DNA of 64,000 nt from JABWBR01 sp036741235 (GCA_036741235.1 DAINSQ010000002.1:1-64000); one strand, 5' to 3'; positions 17,174 to 26,920 are shown, counted from the stretch's first letter. Notes: generated by a model from the sequence alone, not told the origin. Numbers and translations: made by a program.

Positions 17174-17181
17174 TATATTTG
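17174..17181 (+). promoter_or_regulatory. Possible -7 box for the phosphatase/CotH-like pair
   Basis: TATATTTG fits TAnnTTTG and lies 20 bp before the ATG at 17202. No TTTG is found at the usual -33 distance, so it is a tentative call. Confidence 0.4.
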
Positions 17182-17201
17182 ATCATAACAGCATCATAAT
17201 C

Positions 17202-18293
17202 ATGAGCATTCGCATTTTGTTGATTAGCTTTGTTTTATCAGCTTCGCTGACCCCGGGATTTACACAGGATGGCGGCGGCGACAGCACTTACAACGACGGT
17301 CCCTATATTTTTTATGAAAACAACCTTGTCGTGGCAAGATGGATTGCCGACAACCGGGTGATGGCGGACACACTGGAGCCCAACGCCCCTATGGCCTGGA
17401 ACAGCCCCGTCTCCCCGTCTTTTGACCCGGCCTATCTGGATATTAACCGTGTATTCAAACCCGACCGGCAGAGTTATTATTCAGGCGTAAAAAAATTCGT
17501 TGCCCTCAGCGATGTTCACGGCCAATACGGAATGTTTTTCAAACTGCTACAAGCGCAGGGCGTCATAGACCAAAACGGCAATTGGATCTACGGCGCGGGG
17601 CATCTGGTTATCGCAGGCGATATTTTTGATCGCGGCGACGAGGTAACAGAGATACTCTGGCATATCCACAAGTTGGAGTTGCAAGCCGAAAAAGCGAAAG
17701 GCAAGGTCCACTTTTTATTGGGCAATCACGAAGTTATGACCTTGCAGGGCGATTTGCGCTACCTCCATAAAAAGTACCGGTATACCAGCGCGGGCTTCAA
17801 AATACCGTATCAAATCATATTTGGACCCGATACTTATCTGGGCAGGTGGTTGCGTACAAAAAATATTGCCGTTTCAATTAACAGGACTACTTTTTCGCAT
17901 GCCGGCTTTTCAGAGCCTTATGTCAAGCTGGGGCTTTCCAATGAATCGTTAAATCGCATTTTCCGCGAACAAATTATAGATCAACCGGAGGCTGCTATTG
18001 TTGCTGATCCCACACTGAATCTTTTATACGGCGAGTGGGGGCCTATTTGGTATCGCGGTTATTTTTCCGAGGATTTTACAGAAGAAAAAGCCCGGTTGAT
18101 CTTGCAATATACCGCCCAGAAAAATATGGTAGTAGGGCACACCTCATTTTCAGGTGTGATCTCTCGTTATAAACACAAAATCATAGGCGTCGATTCCAGC
18201 ATTAAATTTGGCAAAACCGGCGAGGTGTTAGTGTATGAAAAAAAGCGCTTCTACCGGGGTTTGCTAAATGGCGAAAAAGTACTGCTGGAATAG
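17202..18293 (+). CDS. Secreted metallophosphoesterase (calcineurin-like)
   Basis: 363 residues from the ATG at 17202, chosen because MSIRILLISFVLSASLTPGF is a signal peptide; the open frame to 17085 adds no family sequence. All metal-binding blocks are present: LSDVHGQYGMF (DxH), IAGDIFDRGDEV (GDxxDRG), LLGNHEVM (GNHE), FSHAGFSEP and VVGHTSFSG. The pattern is close to Shewanella-like protein phosphatases, so a secreted protein or polyphosphate phosphatase is likely. It lies 25 bp ahead of the next plus-strand secreted protein and is probably cotranscribed with it. Confidence 0.9.
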   Translation: MSIRILLISFVLSASLTPGFTQDGGGDSTYNDGPYIFYENNLVVARWIADNRVMADTLEPNAPMAWNSPVSPSFDPAYLDINRVFKPDRQSYYSGVKKFVALSDVHGQYGMFFKLLQAQGVIDQNGNWIYGAGHLVIAGDIFDRGDEVTEILWHIHKLELQAEKAKGKVHFLLGNHEVMTLQGDLRYLHKKYRYTSAGFKIPYQIIFGPDTYLGRWLRTKNIAVSINRTTFSHAGFSEPYVKLGLSNESLNRIFREQIIDQPEAAIVADPTLNLLYGEWGPIWYRGYFSEDFTEEKARLILQYTAQKNMVVGHTSFSGVISRYKHKIIGVDSSIKFGKTGEVLVYEKKRFYRGLLNGEKVLLE

Positions 18294-18318
18294 CGCGCGC
18301 CTGGTAAAACCAGCGACG

Positions 18319-19365
18319 ATGAAAAAGGTACGACTTTTGTTTGCAACATTATACGGATTAATTTTGGGGTTTTGCGTCACTGCGCAGCATGCAGAATTCC
18401 CGACAACTCCCATTTCCACACTTTTGGATGTATTTATAAATCACCCGGATTCCATACCGGTTGTTCGACTTGACACCGATTGGGCAGAGCTGATTCAGCA
18501 TAAGATGGAGGAACAATACCAGGATGGTAAAATGAGTTTCCGAAATATTGATGGCAGCGAAATACAGCTCGACATCAAATTGCGCGCCAGGGGTAATGTT
18601 CGCAAGGAAGTCTGCCTTTATCCTCCAATTAAAATCAAATTGCAAAAAAAGCAATTAAAGCAATTGGGGTTAACGGATTCGCTTAACCATCTCAAATTGA
18701 TATTAAGTTGCCGCGACGGCCAACAACAAATAGATTACCTGCTAAAAGAAGCTCTGGCCTATCAGTTGCAGCAAATGGTAAGCCCAATTTATTTTAGAAC
18801 AAGATTAATAAAAATGGAGGGCTATGACGGCGAAAAAAACAAGTTTGGATTTTATGCTATGTTGATAGAAGATGACGACGAATTTGTTGCCAGGCTGAAG
18901 GCTAGAGAAACGACAAGCGAGACTGTAAAAATACATATGCTTGACCGGGAAAGTTATCTGAAAATGGTTTTTTTTCAATACATGATTGCCAATGCCGATT
19001 GGGATATCTACAATAAACACAATGTCAAGTTGTATTACGTACCAGGTTATAGAAAAATAGTGCCGATCGCATATGATTTTGATTATTCCGGATTTGTGGC
19101 TGCTAATTATGCCGTGCCGCATGCAGCATTGCCGATTACTACAGTAACGCAACGCTATTTTATGGGGCAATTTGTAACAGAAGAAGAGGCTGTTTCTTCC
19201 GCAGTTTTTTTTTGCTCAAAAAAAGAAGATATTTTAAAAGCTTGCGCGAATTTTACCCTGCTTGGTAAAAAAGAGCGCCAGGCTATAGAAAAATTTCTCT
19301 GCCATTTTTTTGAAATAATAACAAGCGAAAAAAAAATCAGGCGGGAGTTTGTAAATAAGAAGTGA
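18319..19365 (+). CDS. Secreted protein, possibly CotH-kinase-like
   Basis: 348 residues from the ATG at 18319, where a signal peptide begins (MKKVRLLFATLYGLILGF). An upstream in-frame start at 18268 overlaps the previous gene. The segments LRARGNVRKEVCLYPPIKIKL, then DYLLKEALAYQL, FGFYAMLIEDDDEF, FFQYMIANADWDIYNKHN and IVPIAYDFDYSG follow the order of CotH-type atypical kinases (RGN near the start, HN and a DFDxxG-type motif late). The match is from pattern memory and some family residues were not checked. Pairing with a phosphatase would suit a secreted phosphorylation module. Its last 29 bp overlap the convergent acyltransferase gene. Confidence 0.6.
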   Translation: MKKVRLLFATLYGLILGFCVTAQHAEFPTTPISTLLDVFINHPDSIPVVRLDTDWAELIQHKMEEQYQDGKMSFRNIDGSEIQLDIKLRARGNVRKEVCLYPPIKIKLQKKQLKQLGLTDSLNHLKLILSCRDGQQQIDYLLKEALAYQLQQMVSPIYFRTRLIKMEGYDGEKNKFGFYAMLIEDDDEFVARLKARETTSETVKIHMLDRESYLKMVFFQYMIANADWDIYNKHNVKLYYVPGYRKIVPIAYDFDYSGFVAANYAVPHAALPITTVTQRYFMGQFVTEEEAVSSAVFFCSKKEDILKACANFTLLGKKERQAIEKFLCHFFEIITSEKKIRREFVNKK

Positions 19366-20485
19366 AATTAATTAGCGGATTGGCGTAAATGCCTAATAAA
19401 TAGGCCCTTCCCAATTCGTGTTGAGCTGCGGGTAATTTCAAGAATTTAGCTTCAAAAAAACGCTGGTACTGCACGAATTCCTCGGCGGAATAACGGTCAG
19501 AATAATGGGCGTGATGGAAAAGCAAGTCGTAGGCAATGTAATTTACCGGATGCAATTGATAATGCTGGTGAATAGCTTTGTCAATTATTCCTGCCAATAA
19601 TTCCAGTTGTTTTTTTTGATTGGAAGCCGTATCAAGCATGCCCAATTCTTCATTCAGCGGTTTATTAAAATGAAAATGCACTTGTCCTTTTTTGCCTTTT
19701 AATCCCAATAAAATATACTCGATATCTTCGCTGAATGATTTTTTGTAGTTGGGGTCGGCTTGTTTTTTCAGATATTCCTCCGTTTTCAGCAGATCGCATG
19801 GGTCGAATTCGTAAGTAATAGTGACGGGTACGATATTCAACTGTTGGAAATGCGATTTTAAATCAGACTTATTGCTTAGTCCCAACATTTTCAGCAGGGC
19901 TACCTGGGTCCAGTCATTACCATCCTTGGATCGACCTCCGCGCTGGGCTATCCATATCGAATCGGTTTTAGTGTAAATCTGTTGGTGAATATATTCCGAC
20001 AGTTTTACCGAATAGTGATACAGTTCAACGGAGGTACCGCTGCGTTTAACTACAAAACTCTTATTGAGTTTGAAGATTAATTCAGAAATGCGGTGTTTCA
20101 TCAAGTTGTCGCCGATAGCGATCTGGCTGGTCGTAAAGCCGCTTTCGAAAAGCACCATGTTGAGAAATGCCGAATCGAGAACGATATCTTTGTGGTTAGA
20201 GATAAACAGGTAGCGCTCATTGGGATTCAGGTTCTCCAGGCCGCTGGCGCTCAGTTTGGTAATACTCGTTTTTTCAATCCATTTGAGGATAGGCGAGATG
20301 ATATCGGCCTGGAAATCTGTAATTGACTTTACCTGATCTTTTCGCTCCAAAATGAGGCGGCAGAGATCTTCGGGCAGGAAAGATCGCATGCCGACGATCA
20401 GGCCATGAAATGCAAATAATTCGCTAATAGGTTGAGCGACTTCCTCGTCGCGGTAAATCGCCGGTTGATGGTCTGGATCCTGCAT
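19337..20485 (-). CDS. Glycerophospholipid acyltransferase-like protein
   Basis: 382 residues. FISNHKDIVLDSAFLN carries an NHxxxxD catalytic pattern of the PlsC/GPAT superfamily, here with Asp four residues after the His-Lys pair. SFVVKRSGTS and IWIAQRGGRSKDGND correspond to the glycerol-phosphate-binding and GR blocks. The enzyme should transfer an acyl chain to a glycerophosphate or lysolipid at the inner membrane. The N-terminal 80 residues are helical and uncharacterised. Its 3' end overlaps the convergent secreted-protein gene by 29 bp. Confidence 0.8.
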   Translation of the reverse strand: MQDPDHQPAIYRDEEVAQPISELFAFHGLIVGMRSFLPEDLCRLILERKDQVKSITDFQADIISPILKWIEKTSITKLSASGLENLNPNERYLFISNHKDIVLDSAFLNMVLFESGFTTSQIAIGDNLMKHRISELIFKLNKSFVVKRSGTSVELYHYSVKLSEYIHQQIYTKTDSIWIAQRGGRSKDGNDWTQVALLKMLGLSNKSDLKSHFQQLNIVPVTITYEFDPCDLLKTEEYLKKQADPNYKKSFSEDIEYILLGLKGKKGQVHFHFNKPLNEELGMLDTASNQKKQLELLAGIIDKAIHQHYQLHPVNYIAYDLLFHHAHYSDRYSAEEFVQYQRFFEAKFLKLPAAQHELGRAYLLGIYANPLINFTSYLQTPA

Positions 20486-20555
20486 TAGTCGCTGTGCTAA
20501 TTAAACAGCAACAAAGATAGCTTAATGAGCCGTACAAATAACATGATAAGCAAAT

Positions 20556-20601
20556 TATAGTGGCTTGCATGATACACAATTTTGTCATGCAAACCACTAT
20601 A
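20556..20601. terminator. Long hairpin between two minus-strand genes
   Basis: Left arm 20556-20572 pairs with right arm 20585-20601: 17 bp with a single mismatch and a 12-nt loop. It lies 8 bp beyond the stop of the oxidoreductase gene. It lacks a strong U-tract, so it may be a terminator, an RNA-stabilising 3' structure or a protein-binding inverted repeat. Confidence 0.65.
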
Positions 20602-20609
20602 TGTTACGT

Positions 20610-21269
20610 TTAGCTCACCACTTTAAAATTGAAAGCTCCGTTTTGCGTGGCGCCCCACACGCGTAGCCAGATTGGCAGAAGGCCTTCAGTACCACGGGCG
20701 TTGGAAATATCGCCCAGGTCGAGCAGGTTTTCGTTTTTCCAGCCAAACTCCTGGAGCAGTGATTTTACCCTGGTCTTGGCCTCATTGTCGTTTCCGCAAA
20801 TGAAATTTGTGTGATCGCCGCCGCCTATCATGGCGGGGTTTACCATGAGTCCGCACCACATCGTATTCAGGGTTTTGACCACCTTTGCCTGGGGAAACGT
20901 TTTTTGGATTTCTTCGCCCAATGAGTTGGTGTTCGACAAGGCGGGAATAAGACTGGGGGGCATACCCTGGCTGAAATCCAGTGGGTTCGAGATATCTACA
21001 ATAATTTTACCATCCAGGTGCTGTGCTGCCGAGCGGAGCGCATCTATGCTTCCGTCTCCCTTGGTACAGTTAAATACGATGTCGCCAAAAGCGACAGCAT
21101 CGGCAAAAGTGCCGGCGTGGGCTTTGCCGCCCGGGTGTTTGGCTGCAAATGCCGCCGCTTTTTTATTGCCGGCGCTGCGCGAGCCCATCATAACTTCGTG
21201 ACCCAATTCGATCAATCTGGAACCTATGGTATCTCCTACCATGCCGGTGCCCAATACTGCGATTTTCAT
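20610..21269 (-). CDS. NADPH-dependent F420-reductase-like oxidoreductase
   Basis: 219 residues. The N-terminus MKIAVLGTGMVGDTIGSRL contains the GxGxxG Rossmann motif, and GSRS after strand two suits NADPH. IIVDISNPLDFSQGMP, VVKTLNTMWCGLMVNP and FICGNDNEAKTRVKSLL match the NADP oxidoreductase / F420-reductase family, in Bacteroidota usually annotated as NAD(P)-binding domain proteins. F420 itself is unlikely here. The substrate is unknown. A 231-bp region without recognised features separates it from the next, divergent gene. Confidence 0.85.
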   Translation of the reverse strand: MKIAVLGTGMVGDTIGSRLIELGHEVMMGSRSAGNKKAAAFAAKHPGGKAHAGTFADAVAFGDIVFNCTKGDGSIDALRSAAQHLDGKIIVDISNPLDFSQGMPPSLIPALSNTNSLGEEIQKTFPQAKVVKTLNTMWCGLMVNPAMIGGGDHTNFICGNDNEAKTRVKSLLQEFGWKNENLLDLGDISNARGTEGLLPIWLRVWGATQNGAFNFKVVS

Positions 21270-21500
21270 TGTATTATGTATTTTGTTTAGTTACAAAATT
21301 GCCGGCGACTTCTTGTCGAGCGGCATTGAATGGCACAAAGTTAGGGCGCCTCGAGCTCAGGCGCATAGTTCAAAAGTGGGGTAAAATAGTAAATTTATGA
21401 ATAGCTGTCAAGTACGGAAACTGATGTATGTCATTGATAATCTTATAAAAGAATGATATGTTGTAGTGACATGCAAGTAATGTGCCAATAAATCAAGGTT

Positions 21501-23093
21501 ATGAAAAAGATACTCCTATTGGCGATAACAGCTCTTTATATAGGAGGCATCGCCAACGCTCAACTACCTGGTGAGCTTGATCTACTGTTTGGTGGGACAG
21601 GGAAGTACTATTTCCCATACGGAGATAGTTCGATATCCAATGGAGTAGTCATTCAGGGAAATAATAAAGTAGTTTTTTCAGGCGCCATGCTCAACCCTGG
21701 CAGCGGCTACGACGTGGTAGTTGGCAGGCTAATAGATGGTGTATTAGACTTTTCTTTCGGCCCAACGGGGGCGGGTTATTGCTACGATAGCTATATCGGC
21801 ACTGATGAACACGAAGCGGTAGTAGCAATTGCGCCCGACGGCCGGTTGGTAACAAGCTCCTGGGATCAAGTTGGTACACCGACAGGCCATGCCATTTTTG
21901 AGTTTAAGTCATTTACTGACAACGGCATACTGGAAGGTACCGGCAATATTGATTTGGGTGTTAATTCCAGCGATATTGCCCAGGATCTGGCTTTCAACCA
22001 AACAGACGCACACTGGGCTCAGGTAGGGTTTAGTTATATCAATTACCCCGACACCAATCAAGTTGTAATGTCGGTAGTGTATTGGAGGCCAATCGGCCCG
22101 GGCTTGGGGCCGGAAACCGGATTTGACGGCGATGGCCGCAAATGGATTTTTTTGCAACCCTACAAGTATTATTATGCCACTGCTACGGTCATACAGCCTG
22201 ATGGCAAAATATTGGTTGCCGGCTATGGCCTGCAAGGGCCTTCTCCGGCATACAACAGTGCAGTAGTAGTGGTAAGACTAAATACCGACGGGAGTTTTGA
22301 TAGCAGTTTTGGCGGCGGTGCAGGTTGGGTGCAATACGATCTGGTGCCGGGCTTTACAGGATTGAAAACCATACACGATATGGCGCTTCAGCCCGACGGG
22401 AAGATAGTGCTGGCGGGTAGTATCGATAATACCACCCGCGATTTCCTGGTTGTCCGACTCGAACCTGACGGCGATTTGGACCCAGCTTTTGGCAGTGCCG
22501 GTGTAGGTATGGTTAGTATTGACTTTATAGTCCAGGGAGAGTCTACCGAGGATAACGGCCGGGCCGTGGGCATAGGGAAATGGGGTCATGTGTATGTTGG
22601 CGGTTATAATGGCGATTTTGAACTTGCCTGTCTTGAACCAAATGGGCTATTATCAACAAGTTTTGGTATCAATGGAAAAACCACAACCAACATGGGAGGA
22701 GACGACCACGTACATGCACTGGCGATTGATTCGCTGGAGCGGATTGTACTTGCGGGCGATATCTCCATTTCAGCAATATGTTTGGCCCGTTATAATGGGC
22801 AAATAAGCGTAGCTACCCGCGAATTGGCGACGCCCGTTGCTTTGCAGGTATACCCAAATCCCCTTGTACAACGTGAATTTTGTTTGGAAATGGAACTTCC
22901 CGAGGACCAGGAAGCGCAGCTCAGGCTTATCAACATGGAGGGGCAACTGGTTTCTGTACTTGACGATACGAGGTGGCCTGCCGGGGCTCAGCGACGTTGC
23001 TATCGATTGCCGATATATTTGCCAAGCGGCATATACGCATTGCAGCTAAAGAGCTTGAGGTATACAGGCGTAGTAACCATGATAGTGGAATAA
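21501..23093 (+). CDS. T9SS-secreted delta-60-repeat protein
   Basis: 530 residues. Signal peptide MKKILLLAITALYIGGIANA. Several beta-propeller-like units with the delta-60 signature (IQPDGKILVAGYG, LQPDGKIVLAGS, VVRLEPDGDLDPAFGSAG) fill residues 60-430. The last 80 residues form a type A T9SS sorting domain (VYPNPLVQREFCLEM, then YLPSGIYALQLKS). The protein is therefore exported through the outer membrane and probably surface-attached or released. The role of delta-60 proteins is not known. It is convergent with the oxoprolinase gene, with 6 bp between the stops. Confidence 0.9.
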   Translation: MKKILLLAITALYIGGIANAQLPGELDLLFGGTGKYYFPYGDSSISNGVVIQGNNKVVFSGAMLNPGSGYDVVVGRLIDGVLDFSFGPTGAGYCYDSYIGTDEHEAVVAIAPDGRLVTSSWDQVGTPTGHAIFEFKSFTDNGILEGTGNIDLGVNSSDIAQDLAFNQTDAHWAQVGFSYINYPDTNQVVMSVVYWRPIGPGLGPETGFDGDGRKWIFLQPYKYYYATATVIQPDGKILVAGYGLQGPSPAYNSAVVVVRLNTDGSFDSSFGGGAGWVQYDLVPGFTGLKTIHDMALQPDGKIVLAGSIDNTTRDFLVVRLEPDGDLDPAFGSAGVGMVSIDFIVQGESTEDNGRAVGIGKWGHVYVGGYNGDFELACLEPNGLLSTSFGINGKTTTNMGGDDHVHALAIDSLERIVLAGDISISAICLARYNGQISVATRELATPVALQVYPNPLVQREFCLEMELPEDQEAQLRLINMEGQLVSVLDDTRWPAGAQRRCYRLPIYLPSGIYALQLKSLRYTGVVTMIVE

Positions 23094-23099
23094 TACACC

Positions 23100-26000
23100 T
23101 TACGGGGTATCTGCTTTGTCGCCCCAGCCGCCACCGCCAGGTGTTTCAATCACAACACAGTCGCCGGCTTTGAGGTTGCGGCTGTCGGCGCCGTTGAGCG
23201 GCACAATGTATCCTTTATGCGTAACGAGGTACTGACGGCCAGTTTTTCCGGGGCTGCCGCCGGCCATGCCGTATGGCGCTATCTGTCGATGCTGACTTAA
23301 GAGGGTCATTTCTACATTTTCAAGGAATTCAAACACGCGGACAATACCGTCGCCGCCTTGCCATTGGCCGGCGCCCCCCGAACCGTGCCTGATAGCGAAA
23401 CGGAGCAGGCGGGCAGGGTATCGCCATTCAAGATCTTCGGGGTCGGTTATTCGGGTATTGGTCATGTGTTGGTGTACGGCGCTGCGACCATTAAAGCCTG
23501 GTCCGGCGCCTGACCCTCCGCCGATGGTTTCATAATAGCCGAAGCGATCATTGCCAAAGAGAAAATTGTTCATTGTGCCCTGGCTACAAGCAGCCAGGCC
23601 TAGCGCCTTGATCAAAGTATCCACCAGGCGCTGGCTTACTTCCGTATTGCCGCCTACTACGGCAGGACAAAGCCGTGGATCGTCGGAAAAGTGCGGATGC
23701 AAGAGGCTATTGTCGGGCAAAACGACCTGTACTTTTCGCATCAATCCTTCGTTGAGTGGAATTTCCTTTTGGCAAAGGAGACGCAATACATAGATGACGG
23801 CGCTATAAACGATAGCAATATTGGCGTTGAGATTGCGGGCGTGAACCATAGAAGAACCCGTAAAATCGATAAGTACGTCATTTGCGCCAATTTCCAGAGC
23901 TACACAGATTTGGGAGTCATCGTCGAGTTGCTCCCGGGCTTCTACCCTGCGACCGCGCCAGGGCGCCAGAGCTTCGTCTAGGGCTGCGCAGGCCTGGTCT
24001 TGCAGTGCATTCATATAATAGCGCACTTGTTCCAGGCCGTGTTCTGCCGCCAGTTTGCGAAGGGCTTCAGCGCCGGCGCGCAGCGATGCCAGTGCAGCGT
24101 TGAGGTCGGCGAGGTTGTCGCTGAGTGCGCGGGTAGGAAAAGGCGCATTGCGCAGTTGATCTTCAATAGCGGCCCACTGTAGTTCGCCGTCTTTTACCAG
24201 GTACATTGGAGGGAAAACGACGCCTTCTTCGGCCAGCGAGGTGGCGTCGGGGGGCATAGAACCGGGGCGTTTACCGCCTATTTCGGCATGGTGCGCGCGG
24301 TTGACAGCATATCCGATAAGTTCGCCGGCATCGGTATATACGGCGCAAAGCAGGGTAATATCGGGCAGGTGCGAACCGCCGTAGCGGGGGTGATTCGTAA
24401 TAACGATGTCGCCGGGGCCCATCGCAATCGCTTCGCGTACCAGCCGCGTACACACGCCCAGGCTACCCAAATGGACAGGGATATGCGGCGCATTAACCAG
24501 CAGCCGGGCGTCGGCATCGAGCAGCGCGCACGAAAAATCGAGTCGCTCTTTAATATTTACAGAAAAAGCGGTGCGCTGCAATTGAGCGCCCATTTCTTCG
24601 GCGATAGCGGTGAATCGGGAGGTAAAAAGTTCTAACGCGATTGCTTCGCGTTGAGACGTGGAAAGCGAAGGCGCCGGCTTAACTCTTTTTACCACTGCGT
24701 TGCGCCTTGCATCCAATGTTAGCTGCCAACCCTCTTCTATAAATGCAGTGGCAAAGGGGTTGAGTAAAATAGCGGGGCCGTCAATTACTGCGTCATTGGG
24801 CAGTGATTCCCAGTGCAATACGGGGTGTCCTGACTGGTGTTGTTGTGCAAATGGGCGGTGTGCCGGCGCTTTAATATCAGGATTCACGCTTTTATAGGCG
24901 GCAATGACTTTAGCGCTTTCAACCTCAATAGGCAGATGGCCGGGGAAGTACCCAAACAGTCGCCGGTATTGCTGCTCAAATTGGGCTTGCCAGTTGCCGT
25001 CGAAGTTGACTTCCAGTGCAAAATGCTGCCCTTTGAATCGCATAAACAGTAGTTTGGCAAATGCGATTTTCCCCTGCTCAGCCCTATCGGCATTAAGCAA
25101 TGAAGCAGATTCGCGGCACAAGGATTCGAAGATATCGCTGAGATCAGGAAGGCATTGCGCCAGTGGCATCAACACTTGCTTGTCGGCGAATCGCTCCACG
25201 CGAGCCATGCCGATACCGTAAGCGCTGAGCAGCCCGCTGTCGTAAGGCAATAGAATAGTCTGCATCTGCAGCAAATCGGCTATACGGCAGGCGTGTAAAC
25301 CGCCGGCGCCACCAAATGCCAGCAGGGCGTAATCGGAGGGCTGAAAGCCGCGGGAGACAGAAATATGCCGGATCGCGTCGGCCATTTTTTCGTTGGCAAT
25401 TTGTTCAAAGCCGCGCAGGATTTCTTCATGGCGATACTGTTCTCCGCTGCTTTGTTTGAGCTGTTCGGCAACTGAATTCAGGGCCAACCTGGCATCTTCG
25501 ATATGAACGGGGATACCCATAGCCGACGGGTCTAGTTTGCCGAGCAGCAGATTGACATCGGTTATAGTGAGGGGGCCGCCGGCGCCATAGCAGGCGGGCC
25601 CCGGGTAAGCGCCGGCGCTTTCGGGGCCTACGCACATACGCCGTCCATCGAAATAACAAATAGAACCGCCGCCGGCAGCTACGGTTTCGATAGCCAGGGA
25701 AGGGCTCATCAGGGTGATTTGATCGATAGCGGTAGAAAACCGGTAATCATAACGGCCATCGTAGCGGGCTGTATCGGTACTGGTACCGCCCATGTCAAGT
25801 GTCAAAACGCGATCAAAACCCATTTGCCTGGCTAATTGCGCAGCGCCAACAACCCCGCCTGCAGGGCCGCTGAGCAGGCTGTCTTTGGCGCTAAAAGCAG
25901 AAGCGCTCACAAGCCCGCCGGCACTAGTCATCACCAACAGCGAAGCATCGCGCAACTTGCGGCTGATACCTTGCAGATAATGGTGTAAAATAGGGTCGAG

Positions 26001-26834
26001 ATACGCATTTACGATAACGGTCTGTGCCCTGGCTAGCAATCCTATGCCAGGTGACAGGCGGTGAGATAATGATACGAGCGCTATCCCGCTGGAGGCGAGG
26101 CCCTGCTCCATTGCGATTTCGTGCATGGGATAGCGGAAGGCGTGCAAAAAGGCGACGGCAACTGAGCGGCAAGTGAGTAAACCGGCTACCCGTTCAATTT
26201 CGCTGTGTGTCAGGGGTATCAGGACTTCTCCGTCGGCGCCCAGGCGTTCTTCCACTTCAATAACCTGCTCAAAAAGTGTTGTCGGCGCCGGTATGTTGAG
26301 TTGAAACAAGTGAGGGCGTTGTTGATTACCTATGGCGGGCAGGTCGCCAAATCCTTTGGTGATAAGTAAAGCAACACCGGCGCCTTTTTTTTCCAGTAGC
26401 GCATTAGTGCCCTTGGTAGTTCCGATGCGCATATCGATCGGCGGGAATGCTGCTTCAAGCGGCGTAGCGGTGATCAGACGGGCTGCCAGTACGGGGGCTT
26501 CTTCGCCGGCGCTGATTTCGAAGTCAAAAGGCAGTGGCAACGACAAGTCGCGGTCCAGTGTAAGTATACCCGCAACGGGATCGGCGCCCAAAACAACGGC
26601 GGAATAATCGGCATCGGCGAGGGCATAAAAAGTATATCCGCAAAAAATATCGGCGGTATTGCCCCAGCGTTGGTGCATGCGGTATTGCCGGGGGCCTAGT
26701 TGTTCCAGAATACGCCCCCGAAGGCAGCCGCGACTCAATACTTTCAGACGATGGGTAGCGCCATCGGGAGCCAGGGCGACGGCATCGGTAAAAGTACCGC
26801 CGGTATCTATCCAGATTTGCCAGCGCGTTGACAT
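23100..26834 (-). CDS. Fused hydantoinase A/B, probable ATP-dependent 5-oxoprolinase
   Basis: 1244 residues from the ATG at 26832-26834; a longer frame to 26954 would cross the divergent promoter. The HyuA-like half starts WQIWIDTGGTFTDAV, an ASKHA nucleotide-binding loop, and has MRIGTTKGTNALLEKKGAG and TLDMGGTSTDTARYDG. The HyuB-like half begins near residue 700 with ELFTSRFTAIAEEMGAQLQR and contains RLDFSCALLDAD and FNGRSAVHQHMTNTRITDPE. Fusion and length agree with eukaryote-type and some bacterial 5-oxoprolinases that open pyroglutamate to glutamate with ATP; N-methylhydantoinase activity is the main alternative. Cytosolic. It stands alone on its strand. Confidence 0.9.
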   Translation of the reverse strand: MSTRWQIWIDTGGTFTDAVALAPDGATHRLKVLSRGCLRGRILEQLGPRQYRMHQRWGNTADIFCGYTFYALADADYSAVVLGADPVAGILTLDRDLSLPLPFDFEISAGEEAPVLAARLITATPLEAAFPPIDMRIGTTKGTNALLEKKGAGVALLITKGFGDLPAIGNQQRPHLFQLNIPAPTTLFEQVIEVEERLGADGEVLIPLTHSEIERVAGLLTCRSVAVAFLHAFRYPMHEIAMEQGLASSGIALVSLSHRLSPGIGLLARAQTVIVNAYLDPILHHYLQGISRKLRDASLLVMTSAGGLVSASAFSAKDSLLSGPAGGVVGAAQLARQMGFDRVLTLDMGGTSTDTARYDGRYDYRFSTAIDQITLMSPSLAIETVAAGGGSICYFDGRRMCVGPESAGAYPGPACYGAGGPLTITDVNLLLGKLDPSAMGIPVHIEDARLALNSVAEQLKQSSGEQYRHEEILRGFEQIANEKMADAIRHISVSRGFQPSDYALLAFGGAGGLHACRIADLLQMQTILLPYDSGLLSAYGIGMARVERFADKQVLMPLAQCLPDLSDIFESLCRESASLLNADRAEQGKIAFAKLLFMRFKGQHFALEVNFDGNWQAQFEQQYRRLFGYFPGHLPIEVESAKVIAAYKSVNPDIKAPAHRPFAQQHQSGHPVLHWESLPNDAVIDGPAILLNPFATAFIEEGWQLTLDARRNAVVKRVKPAPSLSTSQREAIALELFTSRFTAIAEEMGAQLQRTAFSVNIKERLDFSCALLDADARLLVNAPHIPVHLGSLGVCTRLVREAIAMGPGDIVITNHPRYGGSHLPDITLLCAVYTDAGELIGYAVNRAHHAEIGGKRPGSMPPDATSLAEEGVVFPPMYLVKDGELQWAAIEDQLRNAPFPTRALSDNLADLNAALASLRAGAEALRKLAAEHGLEQVRYYMNALQDQACAALDEALAPWRGRRVEAREQLDDDSQICVALEIGANDVLIDFTGSSMVHARNLNANIAIVYSAVIYVLRLLCQKEIPLNEGLMRKVQVVLPDNSLLHPHFSDDPRLCPAVVGGNTEVSQRLVDTLIKALGLAACSQGTMNNFLFGNDRFGYYETIGGGSGAGPGFNGRSAVHQHMTNTRITDPEDLEWRYPARLLRFAIRHGSGGAGQWQGGDGIVRVFEFLENVEMTLLSQHRQIAPYGMAGGSPGKTGRQYLVTHKGYIVPLNGADSRNLKAGDCVVIETPGGGGWGDKADTP

Positions 26835-26890
26835 ACGGTAGTAATTATATTGCCAAAATAGTATAAATGTGGAAATACCTGCAGGCTTTG

Positions 26891-26898
26891 TATATTTG
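26891..26898 (+). promoter_or_regulatory. Possible -7 box for the TPR protein gene
   Basis: TATATTTG fits TAnnTTTG and lies 16-22 bp before the two candidate ATG codons. No good -33 element is present. It sits in the 86-bp gap between two divergent genes. Confidence 0.4.
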
Positions 26899-26920
26899 TT
26901 TTCCTTTAAGAAAAATGCAC

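Noticed and set aside
20610..21269. True coenzyme F420 reductase
   Set aside because: Only the general NADP-oxidoreductase fold is seen; no F420 biosynthesis gene is present and the family is broad.
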